DNA of 64,000 bases, taken from Argentina anserina (Eukaryota; Streptophyta; Magnoliopsida; Rosales; Rosaceae). Below are positions 1-12,005 of the stretch, piece by piece. The position numbers were made by a program, and so were the translations under genes. Under the pieces are notes generated by a model. That model was not told where the DNA came from. It ran no database searches and saw only the letters and a list, made by a program, of their open reading frames with translations. The DNA is taken from assembly GCF_933775445.1 (NCBI RefSeq), contig NC_065875.1, positions 4,601,001-4,665,000 on the forward strand, in the 5' to 3' direction. The stretch's first letter is position 1, and every line of letters starts with the position of its first letter.

Positions 1-802
1 CTCATAGGAGCTTTAATGTTGTATGGGAAATATCTTTCATGGTGATCAGCAACGCACAAGACCAAACTTTGGTCTTTGTGGTCACTTGCCGCTTGCCACT
101 TGCCACTTGCCACTCTGGAGCATGCTAAGTTAAGAAGTGATCTTCTGATATTCAGTGGTTTCTAGCTTTGGCACAGCTCTAACATAAGCACCGGATGAAG
201 CTGAAGTTCTTGAAAGTAGTATCCGTATACGAATTTCGTGATGTTTCTAGTAGAATATGTTGAGGGGAGGGCCGATTTCACGCCTACTGAAGAGCCTGTT
301 ATGGTACACTTGTATTTCCATAATGCTGTTGTAAAATCAGTATCAAAGTTAATTAGTGATTTAGTGTTTGAATTTTTTCAAGTTCGTTGTAAAAATCAGT
401 ATCAGAACGTTTTTATTGCGCAGTTTCAAGTTGTAAATGTGTAGACCCCTGGAATGAAAGTGGTTATGTGCGTTTGGAAAGCTATGGCGATAACAAACAC
501 AGAATGAAGATTAGAGTCACCAGCACTTCCTCTATGAACAAACTGAAATTATACCAGCAGCAAGTTGTGGGTGCTGTCACCCGGCTCTTCAAATGTACTT
601 GCATAACAGAGTTCGCAATGACCAGAAAGAGTAGTTAACCGGAGGAGCAAGTGGATCGCCTGAAAACTCAGTTGGAGATTCCTTGTAGCCTCAATTAATG
701 ACACTAGATCGTCAAATCACATAGGCATGTTCAGTCATTCACAACATTCTAAAGAGCATCACTGTAAGCAAAATAAGTAGATGCGTAGATGATGTAAACT
801 TT

Positions 803-803
<1 letters not shown>
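1..803. other. Flank with no recognised gene
   Basis: I see no convincing coding exon. An open frame at 238-444 has no family resemblance. A short tandem of a 7-bp unit (CTTGCCA-like, about four copies) lies at about 84-114. The stretch may be the 3' end or trailer of a gene that begins outside the window. Confidence 0.4.

Positions 804-842
<39 letters not shown>
804..842. repeat. (AG)n microsatellite
   Basis: An uninterrupted AG dinucleotide run of about 19 units, just downstream (in transcription sense) of the minus-strand tRNA gene. It is probably polymorphic in length. Confidence 0.95.
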
Positions 843-846
<4 letters not shown>

Positions 847-863
847 AAAACAAAAACAAAAGA

Positions 864-935
864 GGGGCATTCCGAGAATTGAACTCGGGACCTCTCGCAC
901 CCTAAGCGAGAATCATACCACTAGACCAAATGCCC
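864..935 (-). tRNA. tRNA-Pro (anticodon AGG)
   Basis: Read on the minus strand, 72 nt fold into a full cloverleaf: acceptor stem GGGCATT/AATGCCC, anticodon stem CTCGC/GCGAG around the 7-nt loop TTAGGGT (anticodon AGG, decoding CCU after A34 is modified to inosine), and T stem CCGAG/CTCGG. The discriminator base is C, and there is no intron. The internal A box (TGGTCTAGTGG) is intact. The B box reads GTTCAATTC rather than the usual GTTCGATTC, one change in the T loop. T-rich runs suited to pol III termination follow at about 846-862. The gene lies about 260 bp upstream of the HEN2 start codon, on the opposite strand. Confidence 0.95.
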
Positions 936-1121
936 TTGATTGTTAGTTAAGGCCTAAATAAAATGTAGATTTAGAGAACCCAAACGAAACAAGAACGAGC
1001 CCGACCCGGCCCGGATAACCTCAGTCGGATCCAAAAACCCAGCTAAAGTAGCCAACGGCCATAAACAAAGGCAACCACGGTTACTGTAAATCCCTCTAAA
1101 ACCCTATCTTTCCTCATTTTC

Positions 1122-1131
1122 AAAACCCTAA
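1122..1131 (+). promoter_or_regulatory. telo-box (AAACCCTAA) in the HEN2 leader
   Basis: AAAACCCTAA lies 66-75 bp upstream of the HEN2 ATG, in a stretch that looks like core promoter or 5' UTR. Telo-boxes near the start site are common in plant genes for ribosome biogenesis and RNA processing, which suits a nuclear exosome cofactor. That it functions here is inferred. Confidence 0.45.
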
Positions 1132-1197
1132 TTTCCAGATCTCCTCTGTTCAAATCAAAAACTCCAACTCACACAACACCGGTCTCCAATTTCAGCA

Positions 1198-4100
1198 ATG
1201 GAAGACGAATCCCAACAAACCCTAGGAAAGCGAAAAGAGCCAGAGCCTTCCGAAACAGCCCCTAACCCTAACGACGCCTCACCGCTGAAGCGCCGCAACT
1301 TCACCCGAACATGCCTCCACGAGGTCGCCGTCCCCGCCGGCTACTCTCCGACCAAGGACGAGTCCCTCCACGGCACCCTCTCAAGCCCCTCCTACGAAGG
1401 CCCCATGGCCAAGTCCTACAAGTTCGACCTCGATCCCTTCCAGAAGATCTCCGTCGCGTGCCTCGAGCGCAACGAGTCGGTGCTCGTCTCGGCGCACACG
1501 TCGGCCGGAAAGACCGCGGTGGCGGAGTACGCGATCGCGATGGCGTTCCGGGACAAGCAGAGGGTGATCTACACCTCCCCGGTGAAGGCCTTGAGTAATC
1601 AGAAGTACAGAGAGTTCAATCAGGAGTTTGGCGACGTCGGACTGATGACCGGAGACGTGACGATTTCGCCGAACGCCAGCTGTCTAGTTATGACTACTGA
1701 GATTCTGAGGGGAATGCTGTACAGGGGATCAGAGGTTTTGAAGGAAGTTGCTTGGGTGATTTTCGACGAGATACATTACATGAAGGATAGGGAGAGAGGT
1801 GTAGTGTGGGAGGAGAGCATTATATTCATGCCGCCGGCGGTTAAGATGGTGTTTCTTTCGGCCACAATGTCGAATGCCACCGAGTTTGCAGAGTGGATTT
1901 GCAATGTGCACAAGCAGCCGTGTCATGTGGTGTACACGGATTTTAGGCCGACGCCATTGAGGCATTATATATTTCCGGTGGGTGGGACGGGGTTGCATCT
2001 TGTGGTGGATGAGCATGAAGAGTTTAATGAGGGGAGTTTTATGAAGGTTCAGGAGAGTTTCTCGAAGCAGAAAGTTGGGGATGGGCAGAGGAGTGCAAAT
2101 GGGAGGGCGGGTGGGAGAATTGGAAAAGGTGGGAATGCTGGTTCTGGTGGTTCTGATATATACAAAATTGTGAAGGTCTGTTCTTTAGTTTAAGCTCTTG
2201 GTTTTCTTTTTGTTTTTTCTTGATAGGTTTTTGTCACAGAAATATGATTACCTTGTTTGGAGCAGGCCCTATATTCAAAAGAGCACTCAACTTTTCTGAT
2301 GCTTTCTTATTTGATTAGCATTAACAAGGTTTGGTTGATTTTTATTGATATGCTAGTAAGAAAGTTGTTAATCTTAATTGTTTAGGTCGCATACATTCCA
2401 CTACTATTAAGTATGTCATTTCTTTATCTAATACGCTATTACCAAGCAAAAGCTTCTTAAGTAACTTGTTCACATAGCTGTTGATCTATTGCATAAAATT
2501 TGAGCAATTACAATCCCCATCCCTATGTTGTCAGAGCAAATGTATTGGATGTAAACATGGGAGGATAACTTTGCAAACTATATAGCTGTGTTACTGTAGG
2601 GTTACCATCCTCCTATAGTTATGCATTATTCTCCATTCTTTTTATCTAATAAATGCTGATTGCTCTTTTTTTTTTCTCCCTACCATCGCTGGTGACTATA
2701 TCCCATTGGTATTGCTTATAGATGTATTATTTCTTTGGTGGTTTATTTACTTGCTTTGCATTCCGTATGTTTCAGATGATTATGGAACAGAAATTTCAGC
2801 CAGTTATAATTTTCAGCTTCAGTAGAAGAGAATGTGAACAACATGCAATCTCCATGGCCAAGCTTGACTTTAACTCCCAAGAGGAAAAAGATGTTGTCGA
2901 AGAGGTTTTTCGAAATGCAATACAGTGCTTAAATGAGGAAGACAGAGAGTTGCCTGCTGTTGAGTTAATTTTGCCACTCCTTCTGCGAGGCATTGCTGTT
3001 CATCATTCTGGCCTTCTTCCTGTTATCAAGGAATTGGTAGAACTCCTTTTCCAGGAGGGCCTTGTAAAAGCCCTCTTTGCTACTGAGACGGTAATAACAT
3101 CTTTGGGAACAAGTTTTTCTTGTAAAGCTTAAATTTTATGATTGACTAACTTTCTCTGTACATTATGACAGTTTGCAATGGGTATAAACATGCCAGCAAA
3201 AACTGTTGTTTTCACAGCTGTAAAAAAGTGGGATGGTGATAGTCATCGGTATATTGGCTCTGGGGAGTATATCCAAGTAAGCCAAGATGCCAATGTTCTT
3301 TTCTAAGAACTATAAAACAAAAGTAAATACAGTTTATCATATTTTAATTATTCGAATTATTATCGAAATTCTTCTAGATGAGCGGTAGGGCTGGACGTCG
3401 TGGCAAAGATGAGCAAGGTATTTGTATCATAATGATTGATGAACAGGTGATTTTCTCTTATAGCATACAAGCCTTGCATGTTTCTGAATTGATTAAATAT
3501 TCCTCCTTTCAATATGTCAAAGGGCCATTTAAACTTCACTTTGAGACTTGTTACTGTTTTGTTAAGTTCTCATTCTGAATGGTAATGAATAGAAACAAAC
3601 AAATATCCCTGTATTATGATTGGTTATGTGGCACAAATACAAACAGCCCCATGAGTTTGAGAGGTGCAATAATGTTAATTTTTATTTTCTCTTCCCAGAT
3701 GGAAATGAACATACTTAAGGACATGGTGTTGGGTAAACCAGCTCCTTTAGTGAGTACTTTCAGACTCAGCTACTATTCCATTTTGAATTTGCTGAGTCGT
3801 GCGGAAGGCCAATTCACAGCTGAACACGTGATAAAGAATTCCTTCCACCAATTCCAGCATGAAAAGGTTTCTATCAAATTGCTCAATTAATTTATTTTGG
3901 ACTAAAAGCAAGAAACATTAGCTATTTACCAATGACAATCTTTGCGTTTCATTCAGGCCTTACCTGATATAGGGAAGAAGGTTTCACAGCTTGAACAGGA
4001 AGCAGAAATGCTTGATTCATCAGGAGAGGTAGTGCTTTTTATCACTATCATTGGTCTTCTTGATGATTCTTATATTGATTTTTAGGTTCTTTTGACTCTT

Positions 4101-7100
4101 TAGCTTTTCCTTGCAGGCCGAAGTTGCAGAGTATGATAAGATAAAACTTGATATAGCCCAACTTGAGAAGAAAATGATGTCAGAGATAATGAGGCCTGAA
4201 AGAGTTTTAATGTTTCTTCTTACTGGTCGCTTGGTATGTGGCAATAATGATCATACAACTTGAAGATTTGATCTGACCTTATTCAAGTAGATTGTTGATC
4301 CATTCATATATACTATTCTGGTTAACTGGATGTTCCTCTTCAAAAAAAAAAAATTGTATACCCTTAATACTGCTGGTTGAAGTTTAAGTATAAATTTATC
4401 TCGAAGTTTTTCTCTAATGGCTAAATGTAAATTTTGATTTAGTTTTTCGGTTTTTTTCTTTTTTTTTGTTGGACAAATATGTTTTTTTTTTATACAGATT
4501 CAGTTATTCCCTAATTGAGTAATTGTAGTGTATTATTGAATGGAAGCGCTGCAGTGCTAGGTCAACTAAAAAGAACTTCACTCTTGTTATCTTGTCATTT
4601 CTATGTTTATAGGAATTATACATTGATTGATAGTGATCACTCATATCAGCTGTCAATCATATATACACATGTCAGCTTGTATACTGTTGGTTCTTCTTGA
4701 TTGTTTGTTAGTAAATTGCAGGTTTAATCAATAAATGCATGCTGTGCGTTGTGTATAGTTCTGAATAGAAAGTCGTTTCATTGTTGCAGGTTAAGATAAG
4801 GGAAGGTGGAACAGATTGGGGTTGGGGAGTTGTAGTTAATGTTGTTAAAAAGCCATCATCAGGAGCTTCTTCACGTGGCGGTGGTTATATAGTAGATACT
4901 TTGCTTCACTGTTCTCCCGGTTCAAGTGAGAACAGTTTACAGCCAAAACCATGCCCCCCTCGTCCTGGAGAGAAGGGTGAAATGCATGTAGTAAGTTGCG
5001 AGTGACTTGCCTAATAAATTTTAGATGTGGTTCATTTAACAATTTAATACAGTTTAATTGATTTTTACAGGTTTTGATTTTTTTTTCAACTGTAATAGGT
5101 CCCTGTTCAGTTGCCATTGATATCTTCTCTAAGCAAACTCCGGATAAATGTTCCTTCTGATTTGCGGCCACTGGAGGCAAGGCAAAGTATTCTTCTTGCT
5201 GTGCAGGAACTTGGAGAACGTTTTCCACAAGGTCTTCCGAAGCTGAATCCTGTAAAGGTATTTGATAGTTGTCTTTGGAGTAATATTTTTTTGGGTTATT
5301 TTTTCTCCAATTTCCTCTTCTATCCTTTGTCAGATTCTCTCTCCCTTCTCATATTCTTCTTTCTTCATATACACACCACAATGCCATATAATCTAGGCTC
5401 ACATTAATTATTAAATACAAGATCATGAATAAGTATTGAACATGATTTTTTTTAAAAGATCAAAAGGCACCCAACATTCATGAAACACTCCGCAGTTTTC
5501 AGGCCTTTTTTCTTCATTGCTTTGAAAAAATTGAGATAACAATTGAAGCTATCACTTAAAGCTTTAATGATGCTTCATGCTTTTCTGTTTTGATGGATGC
5601 ATGAGTTGAATGGTTAATCAAATTGATCTGTAAATTGGCAAAGAAGATCATGTATAGGTTTTTTGAATAGTTTGTCCAAATTCGAATGAGAGATGGAAAT
5701 TTTCATATCTTTCTTTTTCAAGAATATGAAAGGGTAGAAGAGGAACTTAGAAATATGGGGTATGTGAATTAAGCAAATTGGGATGTGTCAATAAAATTTC
5801 TCAAGTTTGGTGGGGTGGGTTCGTAGAAAATACTCGTCGTCTTCCATATTGTTATGATAGTTTCCTGTCTTCAAATATACCTTTTACATAATGATTGAAA
5901 GGTTTTGATCTGCGAGCCTGAAACTGGGAGTTGGACTTGTTTATTGAATATCATTCATCAGTCATTACAATTATTCTTGGGTACAAAAATTATTTACCTA
6001 TCTTGAGCCAATTCATGGTGTCAAAACTGTCAATATTGCAACTTGACCAGAGTTGCTAATTACATTAATCATATATTTTCTCATAATTTATTTTGTTTTT
6101 TAGGATATGGGCATTCAGGATCTGCAAATTGTTGAGCTGGTCAGTCAAATAGAAGCACTGGAACAGAGATTATATGCACACCCACTGCATAAGGTTTGCC
6201 ATATTACTTGAGAAAAATCAGATTTCTATCCAAAGAAAAAGGATTGTTTCTTCCGATGAATTGTCTTCAGCTTACACTTATTTATCTCTGGTTCGATGCA
6301 GTCTCAAGATGTTCATCAGATTAAATGTTTCCAAAGGAAAGCAGAGGTGAATCATGAAATTCAACAACTTAAGTCCAAAATGCGTGAATCACAGGTAAGC
6401 TGGTCTTTTAAGTTCTAATTGCATTCTTAATGGTTGAGGATGGACTCGACATTATGCTGCATTTATAACCTCTGTCTTGTTGCATCCAACAAAGTTCATA
6501 AATACAATCAATATATGCTACCAACTCCGCACTTGCTTTGTTATCTAATTTCTTTTTCTTTGTTTCTGCAGCTTCAAAAATTTCGTGATGAACTTAAGAA
6601 CCGTTCAAGGGTCTTGAAGAAGCTTGGTCATATTAATTCCGAGGGTGTTGTTCAGTTAAAGGGGCGGGCAGCCTGCTTGATAGACACTGGAGATGAACTT
6701 CTTGTTACTGAACTGATGTTTAATGGTATCTATCACACACCTTTTTCCTCTTCATTTCTTAAGGCTCACCAATATCAACCAGGCTATAATTTGGAATGTA
6801 TAACTGCTGAAAGCTGTTGAAGCCAAGCTTTTGCTTGGCTAAGCTCAGATTGTAGCATCAGTTCAGAACACATTTACTTTGTGACCGCCGTTGACTTCCT
6901 TTCTCAATAATGGTGTTATCAGGTACATTCAACGATTTAGATCATCATCAGATTGCAGCTCTAGCAAGTTGCTTTATTCAGCAAGATAGATCAAATGAGC
7001 AGATACACTTGAGGTCAGAGCTTGCAAGGCCATTACAACAACTCCAAGAGAGTGCAAGAAGAATAGCAGAGGTGCTGTTTTGTATAAGCGCTTTTTTATC

Positions 7101-8419
7101 ATATGATTAAATTATGACCAATTATTAATTATCCTACATTGTTGCAGATACAAAATGAATGCAAATTAGAAACAGATGTAGACGAGTATGTGGAATCAAC
7201 AGTGAGGCCATTCTTGATGGATGTGATTTATTGTTGGTCAAAGGTAAGTTATTTAATTTGTTGTATGGCACAAAAGTAGAGCCAGGAAATGACATGTATT
7301 TGATTAGGCTAAACCTTACTAATATCTGATAAGTATACAGGACATTCCTCTAAAACGATTTTTATTTTGCGATTCGTAAAACCACTGTTGCAGTGGTCGT
7401 GGTTGTTTTGATGTGATGTGTTTTTATTTTAAACAGGAAAATCATGTTATTCTGTTTTTTTTTTTTCGAGTTATACTTTAAATGATATAACAACAGGGAG
7501 GGTTTATAGTGTGTAAGATTACATTCGACTCTTGCACCAAGTCTTTTCAAAGATAAAATTTATAGTATTAAACTCGTTATGATTCAACATCCATTTTCTG
7601 TTGCAAACCGGTAATAGATTTCTTCATGTTTACTGTTTTACCAGTCCAACATGGTTTTAGAGCTTTCCACTACAAGTGCTATCATCTTGTTATCTAGTAT
7701 TTTACTTCAGTTACAGATCTATCTGTTAATAATAATTTGATGAACAAAAAGTGTTTAGACTGGTCTCAGTAAGAGTGTCCAACTATTTTGGATACTTATT
7801 TTGTTTCTTTCTACTGTATTTTTTGTTGCTCTATTGGTGATTGAAGCTGCTTTGCTTATAGCATTCAGTTTGAGTATTCCGTGTGTTGTAAGGTTTCATC
7901 TCTGAACCTTTTGTTGTTTTCATCAAGGACTGATTCGGTATTATCTTCCTGTCGGGCTATTCCTCATTTTGTTTTGCTGATAAAATCTTTTATCAGGGTG
8001 CAAGTTTTGCAGATGTTATACAAATGACAGAAATATTTGAGGGCAGCATCATTAGATCTGCTAGAAGACTTGATGAATTTTTGAACCAGGTAAGTATTGA
8101 ATATTTCATCGTTATCAGTTTGTTATGCATAAATGTTACTGTTATACGGGTTCTGCTTAAAGGTTTTCAGTTTTCTAAATGAAATTCTAGTTTTGCATCA
8201 AATGTATATCATTAATAGTGTTTAGAATTTCATGAAAAAATAGTGCGGAAATAGTAAAGATTGCATCATAGTTATCCAAGGAATTTATAATTGACTGGCG
8301 TCTTTCAGTTGCGTACTGCTGCTAATGCTGTTGGAGAAGTTGAGTTGGAGAAGAAATTTGAAGCAGCTAGTGAAAGCCTTCGCCGAGGTATCATGTTTGC
8401 AAATTCACTATATCTGTAG
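1198..8419 (+). CDS. HEN2: DExH-box RNA helicase HEN2 (nuclear exosome cofactor)
   Basis: SKI2-like 3'-5' RNA helicase that feeds RNAs to the nucleoplasmic exosome (NEXT-like complex in plants). Sixteen exons: 1198-2175, 2776-3090, 3172-3276, 3378-3446, 3699-3866, 3957-4028, 4117-4233, 4790-4990, 5099-5257, 6104-6193, 6302-6394, 6572-6725, 6923-7071, 7148-7243, 7997-8089, 8309-8419. The joined frame gives 989 aa, close to Arabidopsis HEN2 (about 995). Motif I HTSAGKT is at residues 100-106 and motif II DEIH at 190-193; [13 protein letters not shown] and the motif VI-like [10 protein letters not shown] follow. After these come the KOW/arch region (from [12 protein letters not shown]) and the C-terminal helical domain ending in [11 protein letters not shown] glycine-rich linker closes exon 1. 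HEN2 is preferred over its paralogue MTR4 from near line-by-line resemblance, including the N-terminus. The start is the first ATG after a TC-rich leader. Confidence 0.95.
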
Positions 8420-9087
8420 AATTCTTCCTGCAGGACATCACATTTATGCTGGAAACAAAGGTTTTAGATTAGCTGTACTTGGTTACCTGTGACTAAATGC
8501 ATCACCTCTATTTGATCACGCTGTATACATTGAATCCGGTACTATATTATACTCAGACATCAATGAAATTAAAGGTGCTGGAATAGTTGAATTAAATGCT
8601 TGTTACCCTCTACCTCTTCTTGAGTTAGTTTCCTTGTTGGGGGCTCTTCAATCTTGTTTCAAGATCAGCTCCAATCATGCTTCCACTTCTCTTGTTATTT
8701 TGCAACCAATTAATGAAGTGATTGAAGCTTTATTGAGATCATGAGGTATTTACCAATGATCAGAATGTGGTGTCAAGATTTTGCCAAGTTAATGAGCATG
8801 ATTAGAGCATATTAATTCTAACTTTTTCTTGTATTATAACTCGGGCTGTTAATTATCAGTTTAATTATTCACATGTACTGATTAATGTACTTTCTGGTAT
8901 GCTCCTTTGTTCCAATCTTAGAACTTCTCGCTTAAGGCTTTCCATCTGATTGTCACAAAGGTATAAATAGAAGCTCCTTATGATTTATGAAACGATAATG
9001 AAATTAATTAAGCAAAACATTGGAAACTTATAGTAGGGGAGTTTGTGTTTAATTTTTCAAATGGTACACTTGTTGGGAAGTTAGGCC
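8420..9087. other. Convergent intergenic spacer HEN2 / CYP73A
   Basis: A 668-bp AT-rich spacer between two genes that converge tail to tail. It should hold both 3' UTRs. I see no repeat or further coding exon in it. Confidence 0.6.
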
Positions 9088-10894
9088 TCAAATTGGTTGA
9101 AACACAACAGTCGAATGGTTTGCTATGTGTAAGCTGAACTGGCCTCCTTTTTCACTCACATCAATCTTGTCCACCCCATGAGGAGCCTTCATCTCGAAAT
9201 TGGACACCAATTTGGCAATCACAAGTCCTAGAATTGGCAGTGCTAGTATGATCCCTGGACAACTCCTCCTTCCCATACCAAACGGCACAAATCTAAAATC
9301 GACTTTACCACCGGCCACGGCCTCTGTTCCACATTCTTCTTCGAAGAATCGCTCTGGCCGGAACTCCTCCGGATCTTTCCACCAGGCTGGGTTGTTGGCT
9401 AGCCACCATGCATTGACAACCACCTTCGACTCTCTGGGGATGGTAAAACCTCCTAGCTTTGCTTCTTCAAGGTTCATATGGGGTACCAATAGAGGTATTG
9501 GTGTGTGTAACCTCAATGTCTCTTTTACCGTCGCTTGTAAGTAAGGCAATTCATGTAGGTTGGATTCTGTCACCGGAGCTCCTTTAAGGACGGTTGAGAT
9601 TTCTTCGCGGATCTTGCATTGAACGGAAGGATGGTTGACCAGCTCAGCTATGGCCCATTCCATGGACCATAGAGTTGTCTCTATTGCTGCAACGTTTATG
9701 TTCTCCACAATATAGAGCACATTTTCGTCACTGATCTCCCCCTTCATTTGAGCATCTATTATGTGATCTATGGCACAACTTATCTTGTGCTTCTCTCCAT
9801 TGGCAGCCATAATTTGCCTACAAACACATACGAGTAATAGGAACTTAACACGTTCAGATTAACACAATAAAATTATTTGTACCACATTTATTAATCACAT
9901 CATTCACAGACTATAAATTTGACGGAGAAACTTCGTTTTTTAGTGAATTCTACCTATGTGAGGGATTTGATAAAGAACAAGGCAGACAACAATGATCTTA
10001 GTCGTAGAAAATTTGAAGAAAGAAATTTAAAAAAAGAGAGAGAAGAAGTTACCTTCTCTTCTCAACAAAAAAGTTGTTGAAAAAGGCCAGTCGCCTAATT
10101 TGCAAGTCCCTGCACTTGTTCAGGTACCCTCTTAGAAATGGTCTGAGCAAAGGAATGAAATCACCATAGTTATACTCAAAGCTCTGAGCCAACCGGCTTC
10201 TCTCCGAGTTAAACCGGGTAGCTTCGACGAACAATGGGTCCTCTTGTGATTCAAACTTGGCATCAAACATCATCCTATACATAATGTTGTACAGCATTAG
10301 TTGCAAGCGTTTCCTAATGACTATCCCTTTAGTCTTCACTCCCTCATCTTTTTTCAGATCATGCACAACTTGGTCCATTTCCTCCTCCCACATGTTGCTA
10401 TAATGTTGCACAACTTTGTTTGTGAAGAATGGCAGTGTCATGATCCTGCGCATTTTGCGCCAATGATCACCGTAAACTGTGAACACCATGTCTTGGCCAT
10501 TGCCGGTGAAAATGTCGAAAACCAGGTTGCGAGGGCGAGAGCCGAACTCGACTCCCTGGCTGTGGAGGACTTGAGTTGCTAGCACGGGGTCTGAAACCAC
10601 AGCTAGGTTTTTGGAGCCAAGTTTGAGGAGGAATATGGAGCCATATGTTTGTGACAAGGTTGCGAGAAGGCGGTGGTTGAGGTCATTGCCAAGTTGGAGC
10701 CAGTTGCCAAAGATTGGGAGGGAGAGAGGGCCAGGAGGGAGATTAGAAGAAGTGGAAATGGTATAGAAAAAGTAGGCGATGATGGGAATTAGTGGGAGGA
10801 CAATGTGGGAGGTTAGGAATTTGGAGGCTGTGAGAAGCAATGTTAAAGTGAGAAGAGAGCAAAACAAGAGGGATTTGGTGACTAGATGAGCCAT
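9088..10894 (-). CDS. CYP73A: trans-cinnamate 4-hydroxylase, class II (CYP73A)
   Basis: ER-anchored P450 that hydroxylates trans-cinnamate to p-coumarate, the second step of the phenylpropanoid pathway (lignin, flavonoids). Two exons, 10894-10053 and 9817-9088, joined through an AG|G arginine codon, give 523 aa. A long hydrophobic N-terminus (about residues 8-48) precedes the PPGP hinge; this extended N-terminus is typical of class II rather than the class I enzyme (about 505 aa). Visible motifs: the I-helix AAIETTLWS (324-332), KETLR with ExxR at 380-383, the PERF segment (FRPERF), and the haem loop [10 protein letters not shown] with the thiolate Cys at 467. All key residues are present, so the enzyme should be active. 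There is one intron, whereas the class I Arabidopsis gene has two. The promoter carries AC elements (see separate entries). Confidence 0.95.
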
Positions 10895-10940
10895 GGTTGG
10901 GGTTGGAGTGGAGGACTATAGATTTGAGAAGGGGAAAGGG

Positions 10941-10950
10941 TTTATATAGG
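10941..10950 (-). promoter_or_regulatory. TATA box of CYP73A
   Basis: On the minus strand the sequence reads CCTATATAAA, ending about 47 bp before the ATG. This places transcription start near 10915 and leaves a short leader. Confidence 0.75.
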
Positions 10951-10957
10951 TGTTGAA

Positions 10958-10964
10958 GGTTGGT
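10958..10964 (-). promoter_or_regulatory. AC-II element (ACCAACC)
   Basis: An exact ACCAACC on the minus strand, about 8 bp upstream of the TATA box. AC elements are bound by R2R3-MYB factors that drive phenylpropanoid and lignin genes, which fits the cinnamate 4-hydroxylase downstream. The match is seen directly; the function is inferred. Confidence 0.6.
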
Positions 10965-11077
10965 GGGTGCAGTTGGTCTCAAATGGTTTTAGGAAGATTT
11001 CAGGGGGCTATAGTAGAATCTAGGTAGGAGGTCGAAGGTGTAGAGAAGTCAAGAGTTGTGGCTATTTTGTGTAGTTG

Positions 11078-11084
11078 GGTAGGT
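11078..11084 (-). promoter_or_regulatory. AC-I element (ACCTACC)
   Basis: An exact ACCTACC on the minus strand about 185 bp upstream of the CYP73A ATG. Together with the AC-II site nearer the TATA box, it suggests MYB control of this gene. Confidence 0.5.
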
Positions 11085-11351
11085 GAAGAATGCTTCTAAC
11101 AGAAACAATTTCATTTCTTTACATGCTTGAGAAACATCTCTGATATGTAATAACATCTTAAATATGTAATTAACTCAACTGGTTTCATGAGATATCAAAT
11201 TGATGGAGTTAATAAAGAGAAGTTCATCGACCATTATAGATTAAATGTCGATTGCATTTTATGCCTTTTGAGTATTTAATGTTTTGAAAATTGATTGTTC
11301 AAAAAGTTGTACGTCGTAAAATGATAAAAATATTTGTTACTATGTACAGAC

Positions 11352-11535
11352 TGTTCCGGGAGAATTACTATTCTACCCTTATGTGTGTCTTAGCCTAATA
11401 GGTTTCCTGTTAGGAGATAGATTAGCATCTCCGTAATAGATTAGGACTCTGAATCCTACGGGATTGTGGTTTTGTAATGCCTATATATAGGCCCCCATAT
11501 CATTCAATAATACACAATTATTTCATCCTGAAACA
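11352..11535 (+). repeat. 5' LTR (184 bp)
   Basis: Begins TGTTCCGGG and ends GAAACA. It contains a TATA-like CTATATATAG near 11481-11490. It differs from the 3' LTR only at 11450 (T, against C at 17904). A PBS-like segment (GTTATCAGCACG) begins 1 base after it; I cannot name the primer tRNA with certainty. Confidence 0.95.
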
Positions 11536-11639
11536 CGTTATCAGCACGTTGCTCTAAAACCCTGAACTTTTAGAGCCCTATTTTTTTTTCTCTCTCTCTC
11601 CTCCGCCGGCCGCCGTCGATTCCAAGCTCCGGCATCTCC

Positions 11640-12005
11640 TCGCCGGCGCACCTCCTGCAGCCGCCGCATCGCTGCCGCCGCACCGCAGCCCCTGCCCGCA
11701 AGCCCTGCACGCAGCCCCGCAACCCCTGCGTGCTGCCCCCGCAGCCCCGCGCGCAGCCCCTGCGTGCTGCCCCCGCAGCCCCTGCACGCAGCCCCCGCAG
11801 CCCCTGCGCGCAGCCCCTGCATGCTGCCCCTGCAGCCCCGCGCGCAGCCCCTGCGTGCTGCCCCCGCAGCCCCGCACGCTGCCCTGCCCTGCAGCCCCCG
11901 CAACGCAGCCCTGCACGCACGCACGCTGCCCCGCACGCAGCCCTGCACGCACCCCTGCAGCCCCCCCTGCTGCCCCTGCACGCAGCCTCCGCAGCCCCGC
12001 AGGGT
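11640..12005. repeat. GC-rich CCCCGCAG-type degenerate tandem array
   Basis: About 365 bp in the leader of the copia element, made of irregular repeats of CCCGCAGCCCC, CCTGCGTGCTGC and CCTGCACGCAG units. It creates long open frames in several frames and on both strands; these are low-complexity artefacts. The composition contrasts sharply with the AT-rich surroundings. Confidence 0.85.

Noticed and set aside
238..444. 68-codon frame in the left flank
   Set aside because: No motif, no splice partners, no resemblance to a known family.
1198..8419. MTR4 as an alternative identity for the helicase
   Set aside because: N-terminus, glycine-rich linker and arch region follow HEN2 more closely, although the two share the helicase core.
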